Notes: generated by a model not told the origin, from the sequence alone. A DNA stretch of 64,000 nt from Oegoconia quadripuncta (GCA_949316235.1 OX438751.1:23089385-23153384); one strand, 5' to 3'; shown: positions 43,367 through 56,016, numbered from the stretch's first letter. Numbers and translations: made by a program.

Positions 43367-44538
43367 ACAAAACAATAATAAATTGAATGATATATTGTCC
43401 AGATGAAAAAATTAAAAAGCAAACAAAAGTAGATGCTATCATTCCAATTTAATAACGCCGGTGTGGTTCGTTAGCACAACAAATAGTTTTAAATATTCGT
43501 GTTTGTCCGAATGTTTGTTTTCACATAGCGGCAGGAACTGAATTGTGATTGCCTAAAGTCAATTCCTGCAAAATTGCATTGTTATCGAAGTAGGGGCGAC
43601 AGCGTAATTTTTAACAACGCAAAAGGATAGATTTTATTAGTCTATTTGTAGCATTGCAACGTCAACATGCCTGAAACACACTTGAAAATGGGTTTTTCTT
43701 CTCAAAGTTGGTGTTTGCAAGATGGATCCTAAGTATCTTTGATGAAATCAGTTAAACCGTTTCGAAGGCTTGTTTATTTCAGTTTTCTGAATTTTGAATT
43801 AATTGTCATGATATCATGTACGGTTAGCTAGGGTGATTCTTTTCTCTTTTTTTAAGCCTTGAAGTTTATAGAGTCCCCATCCTACTACCCCTTTGCCGGC
43901 TTCACTACGTCATCGCTACACAATAATGACGCATGTTGTGTGTTTAATGTGTGAGTCCAGTCCTCTGAGTGTCCAGTCTCAATTAAAATTATTGAGGAAT
44001 AACGCGTGACATGAATTGAATGCAGTTTCTTGGTATTGAAGATTAAAATAGGTAAGGTTCGTATCCACGTGTAACGAGGTGTACAACCTCTTCTAAATTC
44101 TGTCTTCTTTTCGGTAATCTCTTTGGCGTTTTCTTTTTTGGAACATTATTCAAAATTCTGAATTCTAAATTATTTTCAAAAACTAGTCTAGTCTGGATGC
44201 AACTTGCGAACTGAAGCCATTCTTTCTTTTATTCCTTTAAATTATTATTACATCATTTATAAGTTTTTCAAGTGCCTATCCCTTCTTCCTGACCTTCTCC
44301 TTCACCGTTCATCAGTGGCTGCAGTCCTGGTAGGGACCGGAAACCTACGACCCTAAACCTCATCCTCTCTCTACGACGCCCAATATCTACATAATACCTC
44401 CAGCAGCTGAGTGTCGCAGTACCGCGACACACGTTTGATGAAATCGGTTAAGAGCGTTTATTCCTCACAGTAGTTCATACAAACTTCCAACTCCAAATTT
44501 CTCGAAATGAATAAACCGATTCTAATGAAACTTTCGTC
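43367..44538. other. Unassigned intergenic DNA
   Basis: A repeat (CTCGAAATGAATAAACCGAT) at 44490-44535 is shared in inverse orientation with 56475-56530. No gene is seen. Confidence 0.4.
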
Positions 44539-44805
44539 GAGCGTCGGTGGCTCAGCGGTTAAGACGCGGTCTCTCAATTTGGGAGGTACGGTTTCGATTC
44601 TCAGGCAGGCCATGGACCAATGAGTTTTTAAATTTAATTTAATTACTTATATGCATTTATCCGACTGCTCTTAAAACGGTGAAGTAAAACATCTCCTGCA
44701 TACCTGAGAATTTAAAATTTAAAGTCATGTGAAGTCGCCAACCCGCGTTGAGCCAACGTGGTGGACTATGACCCATACTCCCTCATAAACGAGGGAAGGC
44801 CTATA
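44539..44805 (+). mobile_element. SINE family C (copy C3), interrupted at its 3' end
   Basis: The head GAGCGTCGGTGGCTCAGCGG and body through GAGGGAAGGCCTATA are cut exactly where the reverse SINE A begins, so the A copy probably inserted into it. Confidence 0.9.
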
Positions 44806-45132
44806 CTTTTTTTTATGCACAACAGGTTGGTACTTGACCTCAATCACACCTGATGTTAAGTGAAGGTCGAAGGTGGAAGCGTACTGACCCGGAAACCTCA
44901 ACACATTTGGAGGACTGGCTATTTTATCTCTGACAACCGGAACACAACAATGCTATTAACATTGCTGCTTGGCGGCGGATTTAGATAAGATGGTAGTAGC
45001 TAGCCAGGCGGACATTTAAAATGCCCTACCACCAACCAAACCGAGTACTTAAACATCTACCCCGCTGGGGATCGAACCCGCGACCTCCGAATCGTAAACC
45101 CAATGTTGTTTACATTGAGCCACGGAGGCGGT
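44806..45132 (-). mobile_element. SINE family A (copy A6)
   Basis: A full-length reverse copy from ATGCACAACAGGTTGGTACT to TGAGCCACGGAGGCGGTT, with B box GGGGATCGAACCC on this strand. Confidence 0.93.
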
Positions 45133-45954
45133 TAAACTTAAATTAAAAATAAACTCGGAGATATATTCTTAGACATGTTTGATAGAAATCGGTTTCGAAG
45201 ATATTTAACCTTTAACACATTTGGTTTGGTGTATTTGGATGATAATATATAAAAAAAAATTTTATCGGGGGTTTTCTATTTTTTTTTTTATAAAATGCCG
45301 TCTGCTTCCTTCTACCAGCGGCCTTTTTTTATATATAAATGTATCTTTATTTGTTCTTCACATACTCACGCTATAGCGAAATGTACAGGATAACAGTAGC
45401 GTTACTTAAGTCTGGTGAGTACGTGTGAAGACCGATGCCTAAAATAGGCGGTAGCCTGTGCTTTAGAACACCAGTACCCCAGATGTACTTCCCGGACGTA
45501 CAGCTCAGACAGCGAGAAAATGTTATAAGTAAGGCACAATGAGTTAGTTACATTTTTCAGTCTTCCTTTATAACTGTTGGTTCCAAACCATAAAGCCATT
45601 ATAAATTATTGCACTAAACAAAAAAGCACCACTAACAGGGTAGCCCCTACACACAACGAACATAAATTCTTCAAAAACACACATTAATAAAAACGAAACT
45701 ATAAAAAGATAACCCTCTGTCGCACGCATCCCTTTTTTACTGTTGTACAGTATTTTTAGTGATTCTTTTTAACCCCTGACGAAACGGCGGGTGTTAGGTG
45801 TTTGACGGCGTTGTGTGTGTCTAGTCTTTGTCCAGATGTATCTCGGTAATACATGGTCCGTTTTGATTGTGTTTTTTCTTCACATTATAGACTAAATAGA
45901 CAGGTTCTTAAACGTGTTTGATGAAAATTCCATTTTGTGTCTGCATGCCAGCAC
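45133..45954. other. Unassigned DNA with an old repeat at 45765-45950
   Basis: GGTGTTTGACGGCGTTGTGT at 45800 resembles TTGTTTGACGGCATTGCGTG at 60030. It appears to be an old, decayed repeat. No gene is seen. Confidence 0.4.
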
Positions 45955-46100
45955 TAACAGCTCATCATAGGCCTCCCCCATAGATTTCCAGGGTGACCGG
46001 TTGGAAGCGGTCTGCGTTCCGCTTTGTCTGGTCGTCTGTTCACTGTTCTCTCAAAAAGTGAACCGACGACCTGTACCTGTACCTGAGCAATCGCGGCATT

Positions 46101-46405
46101 CCAATGGGTTTACCATTCGGAGGTCGCGGTCGATCCCCAGCGGAGTACATGTTTAAGTATACTCGGTTTGGTTGGTGGTCGGGCATTTTAAATGTCCGCC
46201 TGGCTAGCTACCACCACCTTATCTAAATCTGCTGCCAAGCAGTAATGTTAATAGCATTGTTGTGTTCCGGTTGTCAGAGCTAAGATAGCCAATCCCCCAA
46301 ATGTGTTGGGGTTTCCGGGTCAGTACGCTTCCATATTCGACCTCATCTTTACTTAACATCAGGTGTAATTGAGGTCAAGTACCGACGCGTTGTGCATAAA
46401 AAAAA
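46101..46405 (+). mobile_element. SINE family A (copy A7), damaged head
   Basis: The head is reduced to AATGGGTTTACCATTCGGAG and the B box has lost a base (GCGGTCGATCCCC). The body and A-rich tail are intact. It is preceded by TGTACCTGAGCAATCGCGGC, which also occurs near copy A4. Confidence 0.88.
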
Positions 46406-46931
46406 TGTGTGATCGGGAGAGACTGGTGGGAGATCGTAGAAAGCTAAAGCGATCCCGTATGTAGTTTGGGCAAGAGGGATTAAACAAAATAAATTAAGAA
46501 TAGATATCTACCTCAAGTGGCAAGTCTTGATAATTGATAGCAAACTACATGGAGAATAAGTAGTTATGAATCACAATGTTTTGTGAACAGAACCACACTG
46601 GGAATTTCATTCTATTAATCAACAGAACGGGTAGGAATAGAGTGAAATCTTATATTATGTGTGACCACAAAATTTGCAACAGCAATAACTGGCCACCAGC
46701 TGTAAAAAACCTTACCCACCTTTGCATTTTAAAGTGCAAACGACCCGTCTGCAATGCTTTATATTTGAAATGATGTCACTTTTTAACGTTGACCGCATTT
46801 CGTGTTCACATTAGAGTACTAGCTTTTTGAGTAGGTTTTCAAAAGGTATAATCCAGCTATCAAAAATTGGCAAAACAATAGAGTTAATAAAAAGAATGTT
46901 ACGTTTTGATTTACCACTTTGCTATTAAACC

Positions 46932-47270
46932 GCCTCCGTAGCACAATGTAAACAATATAGGGTTTACGATTCCGAGGTCGCGGGTTCGATTCCCAGCGGG
47001 GTACATGTTAAGTACTCGGTTTGGTTGGTGGTAGGGCATTTTAAATGTCCGCCTGGCTAGTTACCACCATCTTATCTACCTAAATCTGCCACCAAGCAGC
47101 AATGTTAAGCATTGTTATGTTCCGGTTGTCAGAGATAAGATAGCCAGTCCCCCAAACGTGTTGGGGTTTCCGGGTCAGTACGCTTCCACCTTCGACCTCA
47201 TCTTCACTTAACATCAGGTGTGATTGAGGTCAAGTACCAACCCGTTTAGCATAAAATAATATTAAAAAAA
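46932..47270 (+). mobile_element. SINE family A (copy A8)
   Basis: GCCTCCGTAGCACAATG head, B box GGTTCGATTCCC, complete body, and a tail of TAAAATAATATT plus A-run. Confidence 0.92.
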
Positions 47271-47598
47271 ACATTAACTATGGCATTCCAGAAGCTAATT
47301 TCCTTTACAACTCTGTAAGCAAACCTCTCCACTCTGCGAACTTAATGTTTGAATGTTAACATAGTTATGTATCTGAGTATGAACGACTCACAAAACGTTG
47401 CCGTAAACTCAAAGGTGCACGCCATATTTTAATTGCACCACCCACATTATTAACTTTGAGGCAGTTGCGAAGTGGTGCAACCAGTGACTGAGTTAGGTAC
47501 ACCCGTAGCGTAATACCTGCACTAACGTACTCCAGACACGAGGCTAGTTCGCGGGTCAGTTCAGTGAAATGAAATTCTTTATAAATAAATTTTGTTAC

Positions 47599-47935
47599 AT
47601 GAACTTTCGTGACAACGTACGTCGAAATAGTAAACTTTGGCAGTAACGTACATCGCAGTAAAGAACTTTCGCGACAACGTACTTCGCAATGGTAAACTAT
47701 CCAATAACGTACATAGCAGTAAAGAACTTTCGCGACAACGTACGTCGCAATGGTGAACTATCGCAATAACGTATATCGCAGTAAAGAACTTTCGTGACAA
47801 CGTACGTCGCAATGGTGAACTATCGCAATAACGTATATCGCAGTAAAGAACTTTCGCAACAACATACAACACAATAGTAAACTTACACAGTAACGTACAT
47901 CGCAGTAATGAACTTCGCAACTATGATTTACACTC
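47599..47935. repeat. 31-bp minisatellite with 62-bp higher-order unit
   Basis: About eleven units of 31 bp alternate between two types, GAACTTTCGCGACAACGTAC-like and GAACTATCGCAATAACGTAT-like, giving a 62-bp ABAB period. The minus-strand frame across it (47579-47920) stays open, but its peptide is only the translation of the repeat and I do not call it a gene. Confidence 0.93.
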
Positions 47936-48107
47936 ATCTAATCTAACTGATATTGTAAATGCGAAAGTTTGGATGTATGTTTATTCATGTTAAAACTTAA
48001 AAAAATAAATATTAAGTATTCTAAACAATAAATACAGTTACACAATCACGGGGAAACGGATGAAAGGATTCGGATGAAATTTAGTATATAGGTAGAGCAT
48101 GCCTTGG

Positions 48108-48195
48108 ATTATTTCCTATTTCAATGCTCAAGTTGGAGGGAAGAGATCTATTTAAGAAAGTCCACCTTTGTACGTGACCTATTGTTTGCAATGAT
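48108..48195 (+). mobile_element. Non-LTR 3' fragment (family N3)
   Basis: ATTTCAATGCTCAAGTTGGA through CACCTTTGTACGTGACCTAT matches 9400-9475. Confidence 0.6.
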
Positions 48196-48607
48196 GCGTG
48201 CCATTTTCGGTACTGGCAGAATTATATATATAAATATGTATGAATTATCAGTGATGTGGTATAGGTCTCTGTATGTACTGCAGCATTATGCTGAGCCAGA
48301 GCCCTTTCCACTGAAAGTACTCACAGTGGATACAGCCCATCGCTAACTAGCTTGCTTGGTGTATTCATAACTTATTCTGTTGTGTTAATTACGTAGTTTT
48401 TGTTGTTCGTGTTCTTTTATTGTGGTTGTGTGTACTGTGCAGTGAAGAAATGTTTTATCTATCTACATTTAAATATGCTCCCCACCAGCCAAAAGTAAGT
48501 ACTAAACACGTCACCCTAGGGTCACCGCTTAGGTATGTTATTTAGAGCGAGCGATGGAGACGATTTATAGTGAAGTATATTTTTGAATTAATATTTTCCC
48601 AACGTAA

Positions 48608-48868
48608 GAGCGACGGTGACTCAGCGGTTAAGACGCGGTCTCTCAATTTGGGATGTCCGGGTTCGACTCCCAAGCTGGCCATGTACCAATGAGTTTTTAA
48701 ATTTAATTACTTATGTGCATTTATCCGACTGCTCTTAAAACGGTGAAAGAAAACATCGTGAGGAAACCTGCATGCCTGAGAAATAAAAATGCAAAGGCAT
48801 GTGAAGTCCCCAACCCGCATTGAGCCAGCATGGTGGGCTACGGCCCATACTCCCTCATATACGAGGCT
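48608..48868 (+). mobile_element. SINE family C (copy C4)
   Basis: GAGCGACGGTGACTCAGCGG head, B box GGTTCGACTCCC, body through GTGGGCTACGGCCCATACTC. Confidence 0.9.
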
Positions 48869-49025
48869 AGAAGACAGCCGCGGTTGTTCTTGCAGACGAC
48901 CAGAGATGTCGCTACTTGTACCAATAACCACTGCGCGGTCGTTAATTCTATGACATGTATTTGTTATATCTGCGTAGGTATATCATTAAACTGGGAGCGA
49001 TGTTGAAGGCTACAGAATGTATGTA

Positions 49026-49446
49026 TTAGGTCCTTACCTATGAAATTGGCGTTTTGTATGAAGAATTTCATTAAGACTGTTTTCTCCATACAAACATTTT
49101 TGATTTTTTTTGGGAACGGCAAATCCAAATTTAGCTAAACTTTGAGTGTATTATCGGATAACATTAATTTAATTATAGGCTGCGTTAATTTTTAAAAGTA
49201 ACCGTTTTATAAAACTTTCAGCGTATCTAAGAAATGATTATGGGAAGCACATGAAAAAGAGCTCTGTTCAATTTTTTTTATTATGTGATTTAGCCCAGAA
49301 ATTAAAAAATATTTCACGTGAAACCTTGAAATAATATTCCATTTTCCAAATAAAAAACAAATTTGGATATAGCTTTGAAAATCGCTGGAATTGGTACATA
49401 TGATTAACGAAGAAAAAAAACTCCAATTTCATAGGTAAAGACCCAA
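49026..49446 (+). mobile_element. TA-flanked MITE (family G), copy 2
   Basis: TTAGGTCCTTACCTATGAAA at the left and the inverse TTTCATAGGTAAAGACCCAA at the right, flanked by TA on both sides, 421 bp. It is the inverse of the copy at 40668-41084 along its length. One further solo end lies at about 62247-62272. Confidence 0.82.
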
Positions 49447-49454
49447 TATTACCA

Positions 49455-49640
49455 TGTCTGTCGGTTCCTATGGCGCATCCTGTATGTAACCTAACCGGCT
49501 TGACCGATTTCAAGGTGCTAGGTGTCGTTAGATTCGTCTTAATACCTGAAGTATCATAGGATACATTTTATGCTAAAAATTATGACGTCCGAAAAATACA
49601 AAATATGCTGTTGGGTTTTTTGGTTTTAAAACACTTAAGG
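49455..49640 (-). repeat. Repeat family F, arm
   Basis: CTATGGCGCATCCTGTATGT, GTGTCGTTAGATTCGTCTTA, ATCATAGGATACATTTTATG and ATATGCTGTTGGGTTTTTTG are family landmarks. Confidence 0.7.
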
Positions 49641-51875
49641 CCTATCACCCAGCGAAGGACCTTGAGTTTTTCTAATCCTCACCTTCCCCCACCCTCTCTA
49701 CAAAAAGAAGATAGTGCAGTGCAGCTCGGCAAAGAATGTCGTATGTGCCAATTGAATAAAATATTTCTACAGAGAATACTATTAGGTCTTTCACAAAATT
49801 ACTTAATGGTTATATTTCTAATTATGTAAGGGATATTCAAGAATAATTTCACCTTGATATATCTAGTACTGAGGCACATTTTTCATTTCCGCTGAATATT
49901 GAGAGGTGTTTTTTTATCGAATAAAATTACGTCATTCGTGTTTTGGCTATAATAGATATATGGGGCATATCGTATAGATTTTCATGTATTTTTTGCAACT
50001 GCACAAATGCAGGCGTTTTCACTAAAAAAATGCAAAGGACATTTTACGAACGACAAGCCTTAAATAGTTATATTTATGAAACGGGCCGTTGATTTCATAT
50101 TGAGTATTTATGATTTTTTATGAATTTCGAGACAAATATTAAAGACGGAGGTAGGTATTATACTCAGCATCATACTCCTACATAGGATAACCAAAACGGA
50201 CAAAGCTTTTAAAAGCCATTATCATTTCAACGAGGCCACTCTGTACGAAACTTCACAGGAGCGTATAAAGTTGGGGCGCTGTTAGCAGCGGGAATCTTAG
50301 ATAGACGAGCTTGTTAGATGAGGCCAAACTAAATTCTATTAACATACACACATAAAGTCACGTCTGTTTCCCGTTGGCGCCGGACCAAACCACAGATAAG
50401 TAAAATGAGGTGGGATGAGATGAGATAAGATGTTTTTATACCAAAAAGGACCAAGTGTAACATCCACACTAGGCTAGGCCTTTAACATGGATGCCAAGAT
50501 TATAGTTGTTTATGTAATCCCATCCAAATATTGGTGTCTTTACACTAATGGTTGGCTAACATAATCTTTATCTTTATAAAGATAATATTAGCCAACTTTT
50601 TGTCATCTATTCCAGTACATAAGAGACTTGTTTTTAGAAGTTTTTAGTTTTCTTTTAGAAGCTACTTGTTATTATAACGTTGATGATGATAATTTTCTTC
50701 GGAGCGGAGAGTTCGTTGCCTCTGACTACATAATTTTTTTTATATAGTGATTGGTCGAAAAAAAAAATATTACGCTTTTTCGATTCTGGAAGAAAGTTGA
50801 AAAACTAGAAATAAATATTATATTTCATTTTATTCTTCCATTAGAATGAATGATTCGAGTATTTTTTGGATTATATTATTTTTTTTATATCCTTGTGCTT
50901 TTTAAATTCGTATGTACATCAAATTCGTAGAGAATCGCACGTGACAAGCTGACAGTAAAATACTATAGTAAATGATAAAGTTTTTCCATTTATGTCCATG
51001 TTATTTTTAACAATGGTATCGATAATCCAAGTTCGCGTTAAGATGCTCTATGTAACAGCTACAGATTCCGCTAGCACTACGACCACACTCTACAAATTAA
51101 TAGCAAAAGGCAACTCAATAATGCTCGAATGATTTTTAATCTTCGAACAATTCGCAGCACCCGATGTATTGTCCATTCAAATAGAACATTTTTTAGTCTA
51201 ACGTCGCCAATCGAAAACGTATCTACAAATGTATTGCTTAAGGTTTAATTCATATACTGCTATTTTTTAATCAAAGCGATAGTAAACAGATGATTTTACG
51301 ATTCATCGATCATATGAGAATTTCAAATCTATAATCAGTTTTGGATTGGGTTTTTAACTGGGAAAAAATAACAATGCGAAAAAAATAAAAGTTAAAATTC
51401 TGTTTTTTTTTTTCAGGGCGACAGTAAACTCCAGGCGTGGTGAAAATTGTTGTCTCCTACATATATAATGTTAGAGTAGCACATGCGAGAGTGTCAGTGA
51501 TAGAATACAAATGTTTTCCAACAAATCAGTAGCCTACTTTAGACATAGTATAGGTATTTATTAATAAAACATAGACTATTAGATTAAAATTTCGAACTCG
51601 TGTGACTAATTTCACAAAAAACCGATTAATAACTTCTTTATGTTCACGACGGGCAAAATGTCACTCATTGAACTATTTATAGAAAATATAAAGTAAGAAT
51701 TGATAACATTTTCAGAAAATTGTTTTAGGAGATCTTAGTGTCTTCTACAACACTATGAAGTTCACAGTGGTAACTTTAATTTAATATTGTAGGTTTTTAT
51801 AACTAAATACCTATACTATACTATACTTAAATCAAGGTACAGAAGGGTTAGAAAACATTTGTTATTCTATTATTA
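49641..51875. other. Unassigned AT-rich DNA
   Basis: A 47-base palindrome lies at 50551-50597 (GTTGGCTAACATAATCTTTA inverted as TAATATTAGCCAAC). No gene was recognised in over 2 kb. Confidence 0.4.
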
Positions 51876-52150
51876 ATGGATACTCTAAAAAAAATCTGGA
51901 AATTTAAGATTATAGTTAATATACCGAACATTCGCACTAAGAAGTTCGATTCTTCATTCATCATCCGAACAGCCAAGGCATGGAACTCCCTTCCGGCGTC
52001 AGTTTTTCCTGAATCCTACAACCTTGGGATCTTCAAGAGCAGAGTGAATAGGCATTTACTGAGATCGCGTGCTTCATCTCCGACTACATCGTCACTTTCC
52101 ATCTGGTGAGATTGTGGTCAAACGCGAATCCAGTCAATCATAAAAAAAAA
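51876..52150 (+). pseudogene. LINE ORF2 C-terminal tail and 3' end (family N2)
   Basis: The frame contains KKFDSSFIIRTAKAWNSLP, ASVFPESYNLGIFKSRVN and RHLLRS, a recognised tail pattern of insect LINE ORF2 proteins, and ends at TGA before a poly(A) run at 52142-52155. The RT domain is absent, so it is a 5'-truncated copy. Confidence 0.65.
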
Positions 52151-52469
52151 AAAAATTACAACCCCAAAATTTCCTATTGTTTCTGGACTAAATAGGAGTA
52201 GGAACTCTTAGATGATAAGTCCATATAATTGTATTGTAACCAATTGTAACGTACCTATTAATCATATATGCAATGTATTTTATTTGACATAAAGAATTAT
52301 ATTAGTAAATTAAGTAAATTTTTTGAACATTGTAATTGCTAAAATGTTGTCATATTGTATGCGTTTACGGCGGAACATAGCGCTCTAAGGATTTTGTAAG
52401 ACCAAATGCTACCTGTGATTCATAATAAATGTGCTTTGACTTTGACTTTGAACAATATAAAAAAACTAT

Positions 52470-52720
52470 TGGTGAACCTACGCCATTCTCATGGCGTGAT
52501 TTGCATCGCTTTTCATGGATATTCCCTAATCACCACGCTGGGCAAGGCTAGGCGATTTTTTGGGAGATCCGCAGTACTCAATGCTCTTTAATCTCAAAAT
52601 GAACGAGCATGTATGGACAACTTTATGAGAGTGAATGTAGCAAAAGTGGTGTGTCGTTATCTTAGCAAGTGGCAGTCGGTGGTCTCTGCCTACACTCTAA
52701 ATACAGGCGTGCATGATCCT
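52470..52720 (+). pseudogene. RTE-like RT C-terminal remnant
   Basis: CMDNFMRVNVAK then SKWQSVVSAYTL resembles the last residues of the RTE-type proteins also seen in reverse at 29160-29640. The upstream sequence is frameshifted. Confidence 0.45.
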
Positions 52721-53660
52721 TCGCGGATAGCAGTAGATAGTAGCATTTACGAAACCCCAACGAAGAGACGGGTTGGTTCTGTTGTACCAAGAACCACAAA
52801 GCCAACTAAGAATATGTTCAAAATTAATAACATCTTTTATTTCAGCAAGCCTTTCACGTCTCACAGTAGGGTGGCAAGGAGTGTCTAATTTAAGTGAGAC
52901 GCTCTAAGTTTGTTCATTAACTCTAACAAGATTTTGTTACGTTCACCCTTTGAGGTATCCTCCGGCAGCGCTGAAATATTAAGAGCAATTTTTATAAAGA
53001 AATATTTAAAGAAGTCTAAATTGCTTTCGCAGCGTTACTTTTTCACTTTTGCCTTTTGCTTGCGCGAGTTTTGTAAGATTGATGCAATCATCTAGTTTAA
53101 TTATAATGTTATGGAAATTTAAATCTTTTAAATTTCTTGTAATGTTTTGTAATATTTCCAAGGTCACTGTTCCTCATAATCGGATTATCAGTCTCATTAT
53201 TGCCTTTACTCTGTCTATATTACCTAACAACTTAAGTACCTCATACTACAGATTCAGATTCCGACTCTTGGTTCGTTATGCTTAGGATTAGTTTGAAGTA
53301 TACTAAGTTTTTTTGAAAAATGGTATACTGAAAGACAATTATAAATATAGATAACCTCTTTAAATAATCACAAATACAATGATATCACTGTCTAACAATC
53401 ATAGTCTTATTGTTGCAGCCGGATGATTGAATTAGCCCTTCAATTGAATTCCTACGCGGAGCGTAACGTATAACGGACATTTCCTGCAGGACATGTCCTC
53501 ACTGCAGGGGGAATATATTCTGCAGACATAAGTTAACCAGTCCTTTTAACACACAAGGCAACTTCGCACGTATAATTTCAGATTTAAATATTAGCGAAAT
53601 AGTAATTTGAAACGATAAATATAATTTACGATAAACATAACGTTCCTCTATTTGACAAAT
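52721..53660. other. Unassigned DNA upstream of the DIRS-like locus
   Basis: A GC-rich patch with CTGCAG repeats (TCCTGCAGGACATGTCCTCA, CTGCAGGGGG) lies at 53480-53530 and could belong to the element's 5' region. No terminal repeat was found. Confidence 0.35.
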
Positions 53661-55008
53661 ATGCCGAAACGAAAACGTTCAAATCAAGAAAAAATGGATC
53701 GCTATGAGCGCAAATTAAGGAAATTGCAATGTGTACAATCATTCACCGCAGAAAGTTCGGGTGAGTAATTGTTATACTTATAATAAAACGTGCAGTGCAA
53801 GAGAGTAAGCCTGGGAATTGACCGTGGGCCAACACGAAGGCATTACCTAAGTAAGGTATGTCGTTCTATATGGAAGGCACGCTAATATACTAACATATGT
53901 CAAGGGTCTGCCCGTGAGGTAGAACAAAGATATTGTTTATAAATACCAAAAATTTTTAGTTCATACTTTCTTAAAGTACCCTCAAATAATAATGATAAAA
54001 ATTTCTATTCTAGACAATTACAAATCTCGGGTCCTCGACGAGGAGTTTTCTGAGCAAATAGGGTCACAGTATGATCCGCCTCCACCACCCGACATTTTTC
54101 TGGCCGATTCACCCCTTAGCGACCACGCTGATGGTGTCGCTGCCGTTGCAGGCACAGTTTCTAAAAGCAACGTCTCAATAGACCCTAAGGCTTCAGTTGC
54201 TCATCTCAATACTGTATTAGCCACAACACAAGAACCTTTATTGTCGAATTTGGACACTGAAATGCTATCCGCTTTAGGTGAGGCAACCGAAGATTGTTCC
54301 AAATTTGGAGATAAAATTCATCACAATCTAGCACAACGTTGGTTACCATTATTGCGTAAGGGTCTATTCAAAGAAACAAAAGAAAAGCTTTTGAAGGATT
54401 ATCTTATTCCAGAAAATTGTACGCTGTTGCAAGCACCAAAGCTAAATGTAGAAATCGCGGCCGCCATTACGGAAATGGCTAAAAATCGCGATAAGAAGAT
54501 GGAGACCGATCAACAACAACTTGGAGTCGGAATCGCAGCAATCAATAAAGCATTGACTATTTTACTAACCAGAGATGACAAAATTACTGTAATTAAATAC
54601 TTATGCGACGCGTGTCGCATATTATCAGACTTGCATTTCTGCGAAACTCAATCACGTCTTAAACTCATTACGCCCGGCTTAGCCAAGTCATTCCTTAACA
54701 TAATTCAGGACAGTGAGCGAGACGAAACGTTATACGGAAATAAACTCTCCGATAAAATTAAAACCTCCAAAGCTATTGAGAAACAAGGCTTGCAAATAAA
54801 AAAACTTATAATCGGAACTAAGAACACACCCGTTCCAGGATCATCGACAAGCACAATCTTCAATTATCCATACCAGGGAAACTGGATGGGCCCTCCGCGC
54901 TACCCATTGAACAGAGGGGGGCGGGGAGGGTCGAGAAAGACTGCAACAGGAGCACGCAAGGCACCATCTCAACCGCAATTACAGCCAACCGGACAGAACA
55001 AACTTTGA
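53661..55008 (+). CDS. DIRS-type Gag-like protein, two exons
   Basis: Exon 1 (53661-53760) starts ATGCCGAAACGAAAACG and encodes a basic N-terminus (MPKRKRSNQEKMDRYERK). A consensus donor G|GTGAGT follows at 53761 and an acceptor TTTCTATTCTAG ends at 54013. Joining leaves one base from exon 1, which restores GAC and enters the long frame to 55008. The predicted protein is 364 aa. It has an acidic/proline-rich segment (QYDPPPPPDIFL), a helical core and an RNA-binding-like C-terminus (NYPYQGNWMGPP, RYPLNRGGRGGSRKT) typical of DIRS Gag. Without splicing, the exon 2 frame would start at an ATG at 53992, just before the acceptor. Family recognition is by eye. Confidence 0.7.
53761..54013 (+). other. 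Predicted GT-AG intron in the gag gene
   Basis: The 253-base AT-rich interval begins GTGAGTAATT and ends TTTCTATTCTAG, close to metazoan consensus at both ends. Removing it keeps the reading frame (phase 1), which a random pair of sites would do about one time in three. Confidence 0.65.
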
Positions 55009-55111
55009 AGTCCAACCCAGCAATGAACAGGAACATGCAGGTAGAATGTAATACTTTTACCAATATTGGTGTAAAATTACCAACAATTTGGTTATATTGA
55101 ATTGGATAAAA

Positions 55112-56016
55112 CAGATTATACACATTGGGTCAAATACGCAAAATGTCAAACATGCAAATTGTCAAACTCGTAAATTGTCAAAAATGCAACGTATCAAAAA
55201 ATTTAAATATCAATAAAGTAAATAAATATAAGAGGTATTTAAAAATTATCAAAAAAATACGTTTCACAAGATACACCTATTTAAAGGCCGGGAAAAGGGA
55301 CATAAAGACAGACTGACCGACGATGTGGATATATGTTTTTGACATATTATTTAGAATAGTGTTACTTTTGCTAATCGTGTGTGCTGTAAATGTAACAATT
55401 CTGGTGTAACAGCACTAGTAAAAACAGTTTTTATAGCCTTTGGCAAAACATTGACAAAATATACAAAATAAATGAAGACAACGAAATTACTCCTATGCAG
55501 TTTTAGTGTACTTTTTTTATATTTCCGTTAGTTTTAAATTCATTCATCATTAAAACAGCCAAGGCATGGAACTCCCTTCCGGCGTCAGTCTTTCCTTAAT
55601 CCAACAACCTTAGGATCTTCAAGAGCAGAGGAATAGGCATTTACTGGGATGGCGTGCTACATCTTCGACCACATCATCACTTTCCATCAGGTGAGATTGT
55701 GGTCAAACGCAAATCCAGTCAATCATAAAAAAAAACATAATTTCAACCATCGATATAAAGGTAGGTATTTTTAGTATTTTACCTTTGATGATAATAATTA
55801 TTATGGTATAATATATGATATAATTTATGGTCGAATGATTCTGAACATAAAATTCAAAATAAATTGTTTTAACTTTTTGCGTATTTGACTTTCTGCCTAT
55901 TTGATCCTGCGCGAGTTTGATTTTGTGCGAGCCTTATTTTTGCGAATTTAATTATTTGCGAATTTGACTTTGTACGTATTTGACGTTGTGGGTGTTTGAG
56001 TTTATGCGTATAATCC
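55112..56016. mobile_element. Foldback-like element made of inverted 16-bp repeat arrays
   Basis: The left array (55129-55208) has five units of GTCAAATACGCAAAAT type. The right array (about 55875-56010) has about nine units of the inverse type (TTGCGTATTTGACTTT-like), also near 16-bp spacing. Outer ends GATTATACACAT and the inverse ATGCGTATAATC are terminal inverted repeats, flanked by GATAAAA on both sides (55105-55111; 56017-56023), a likely target duplication. The interior holds an N2 LINE 3' end. No transposase is present. Confidence 0.7.
55545..55738 (+). mobile_element. LINE 3' end (family N2) inside the foldback-like element
   Basis: CAGCCAAGGCATGGAACTCC through CCATCAGGTGAGATTGTGGT and a poly(A) run match 51975-52150 closely. 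The frame is broken. Confidence 0.75.

Noticed and set aside
47579..47920. 113-aa minus-strand frame with many cysteines
   Set aside because: It is the translation of a minisatellite; its periodic composition follows the DNA repeat.
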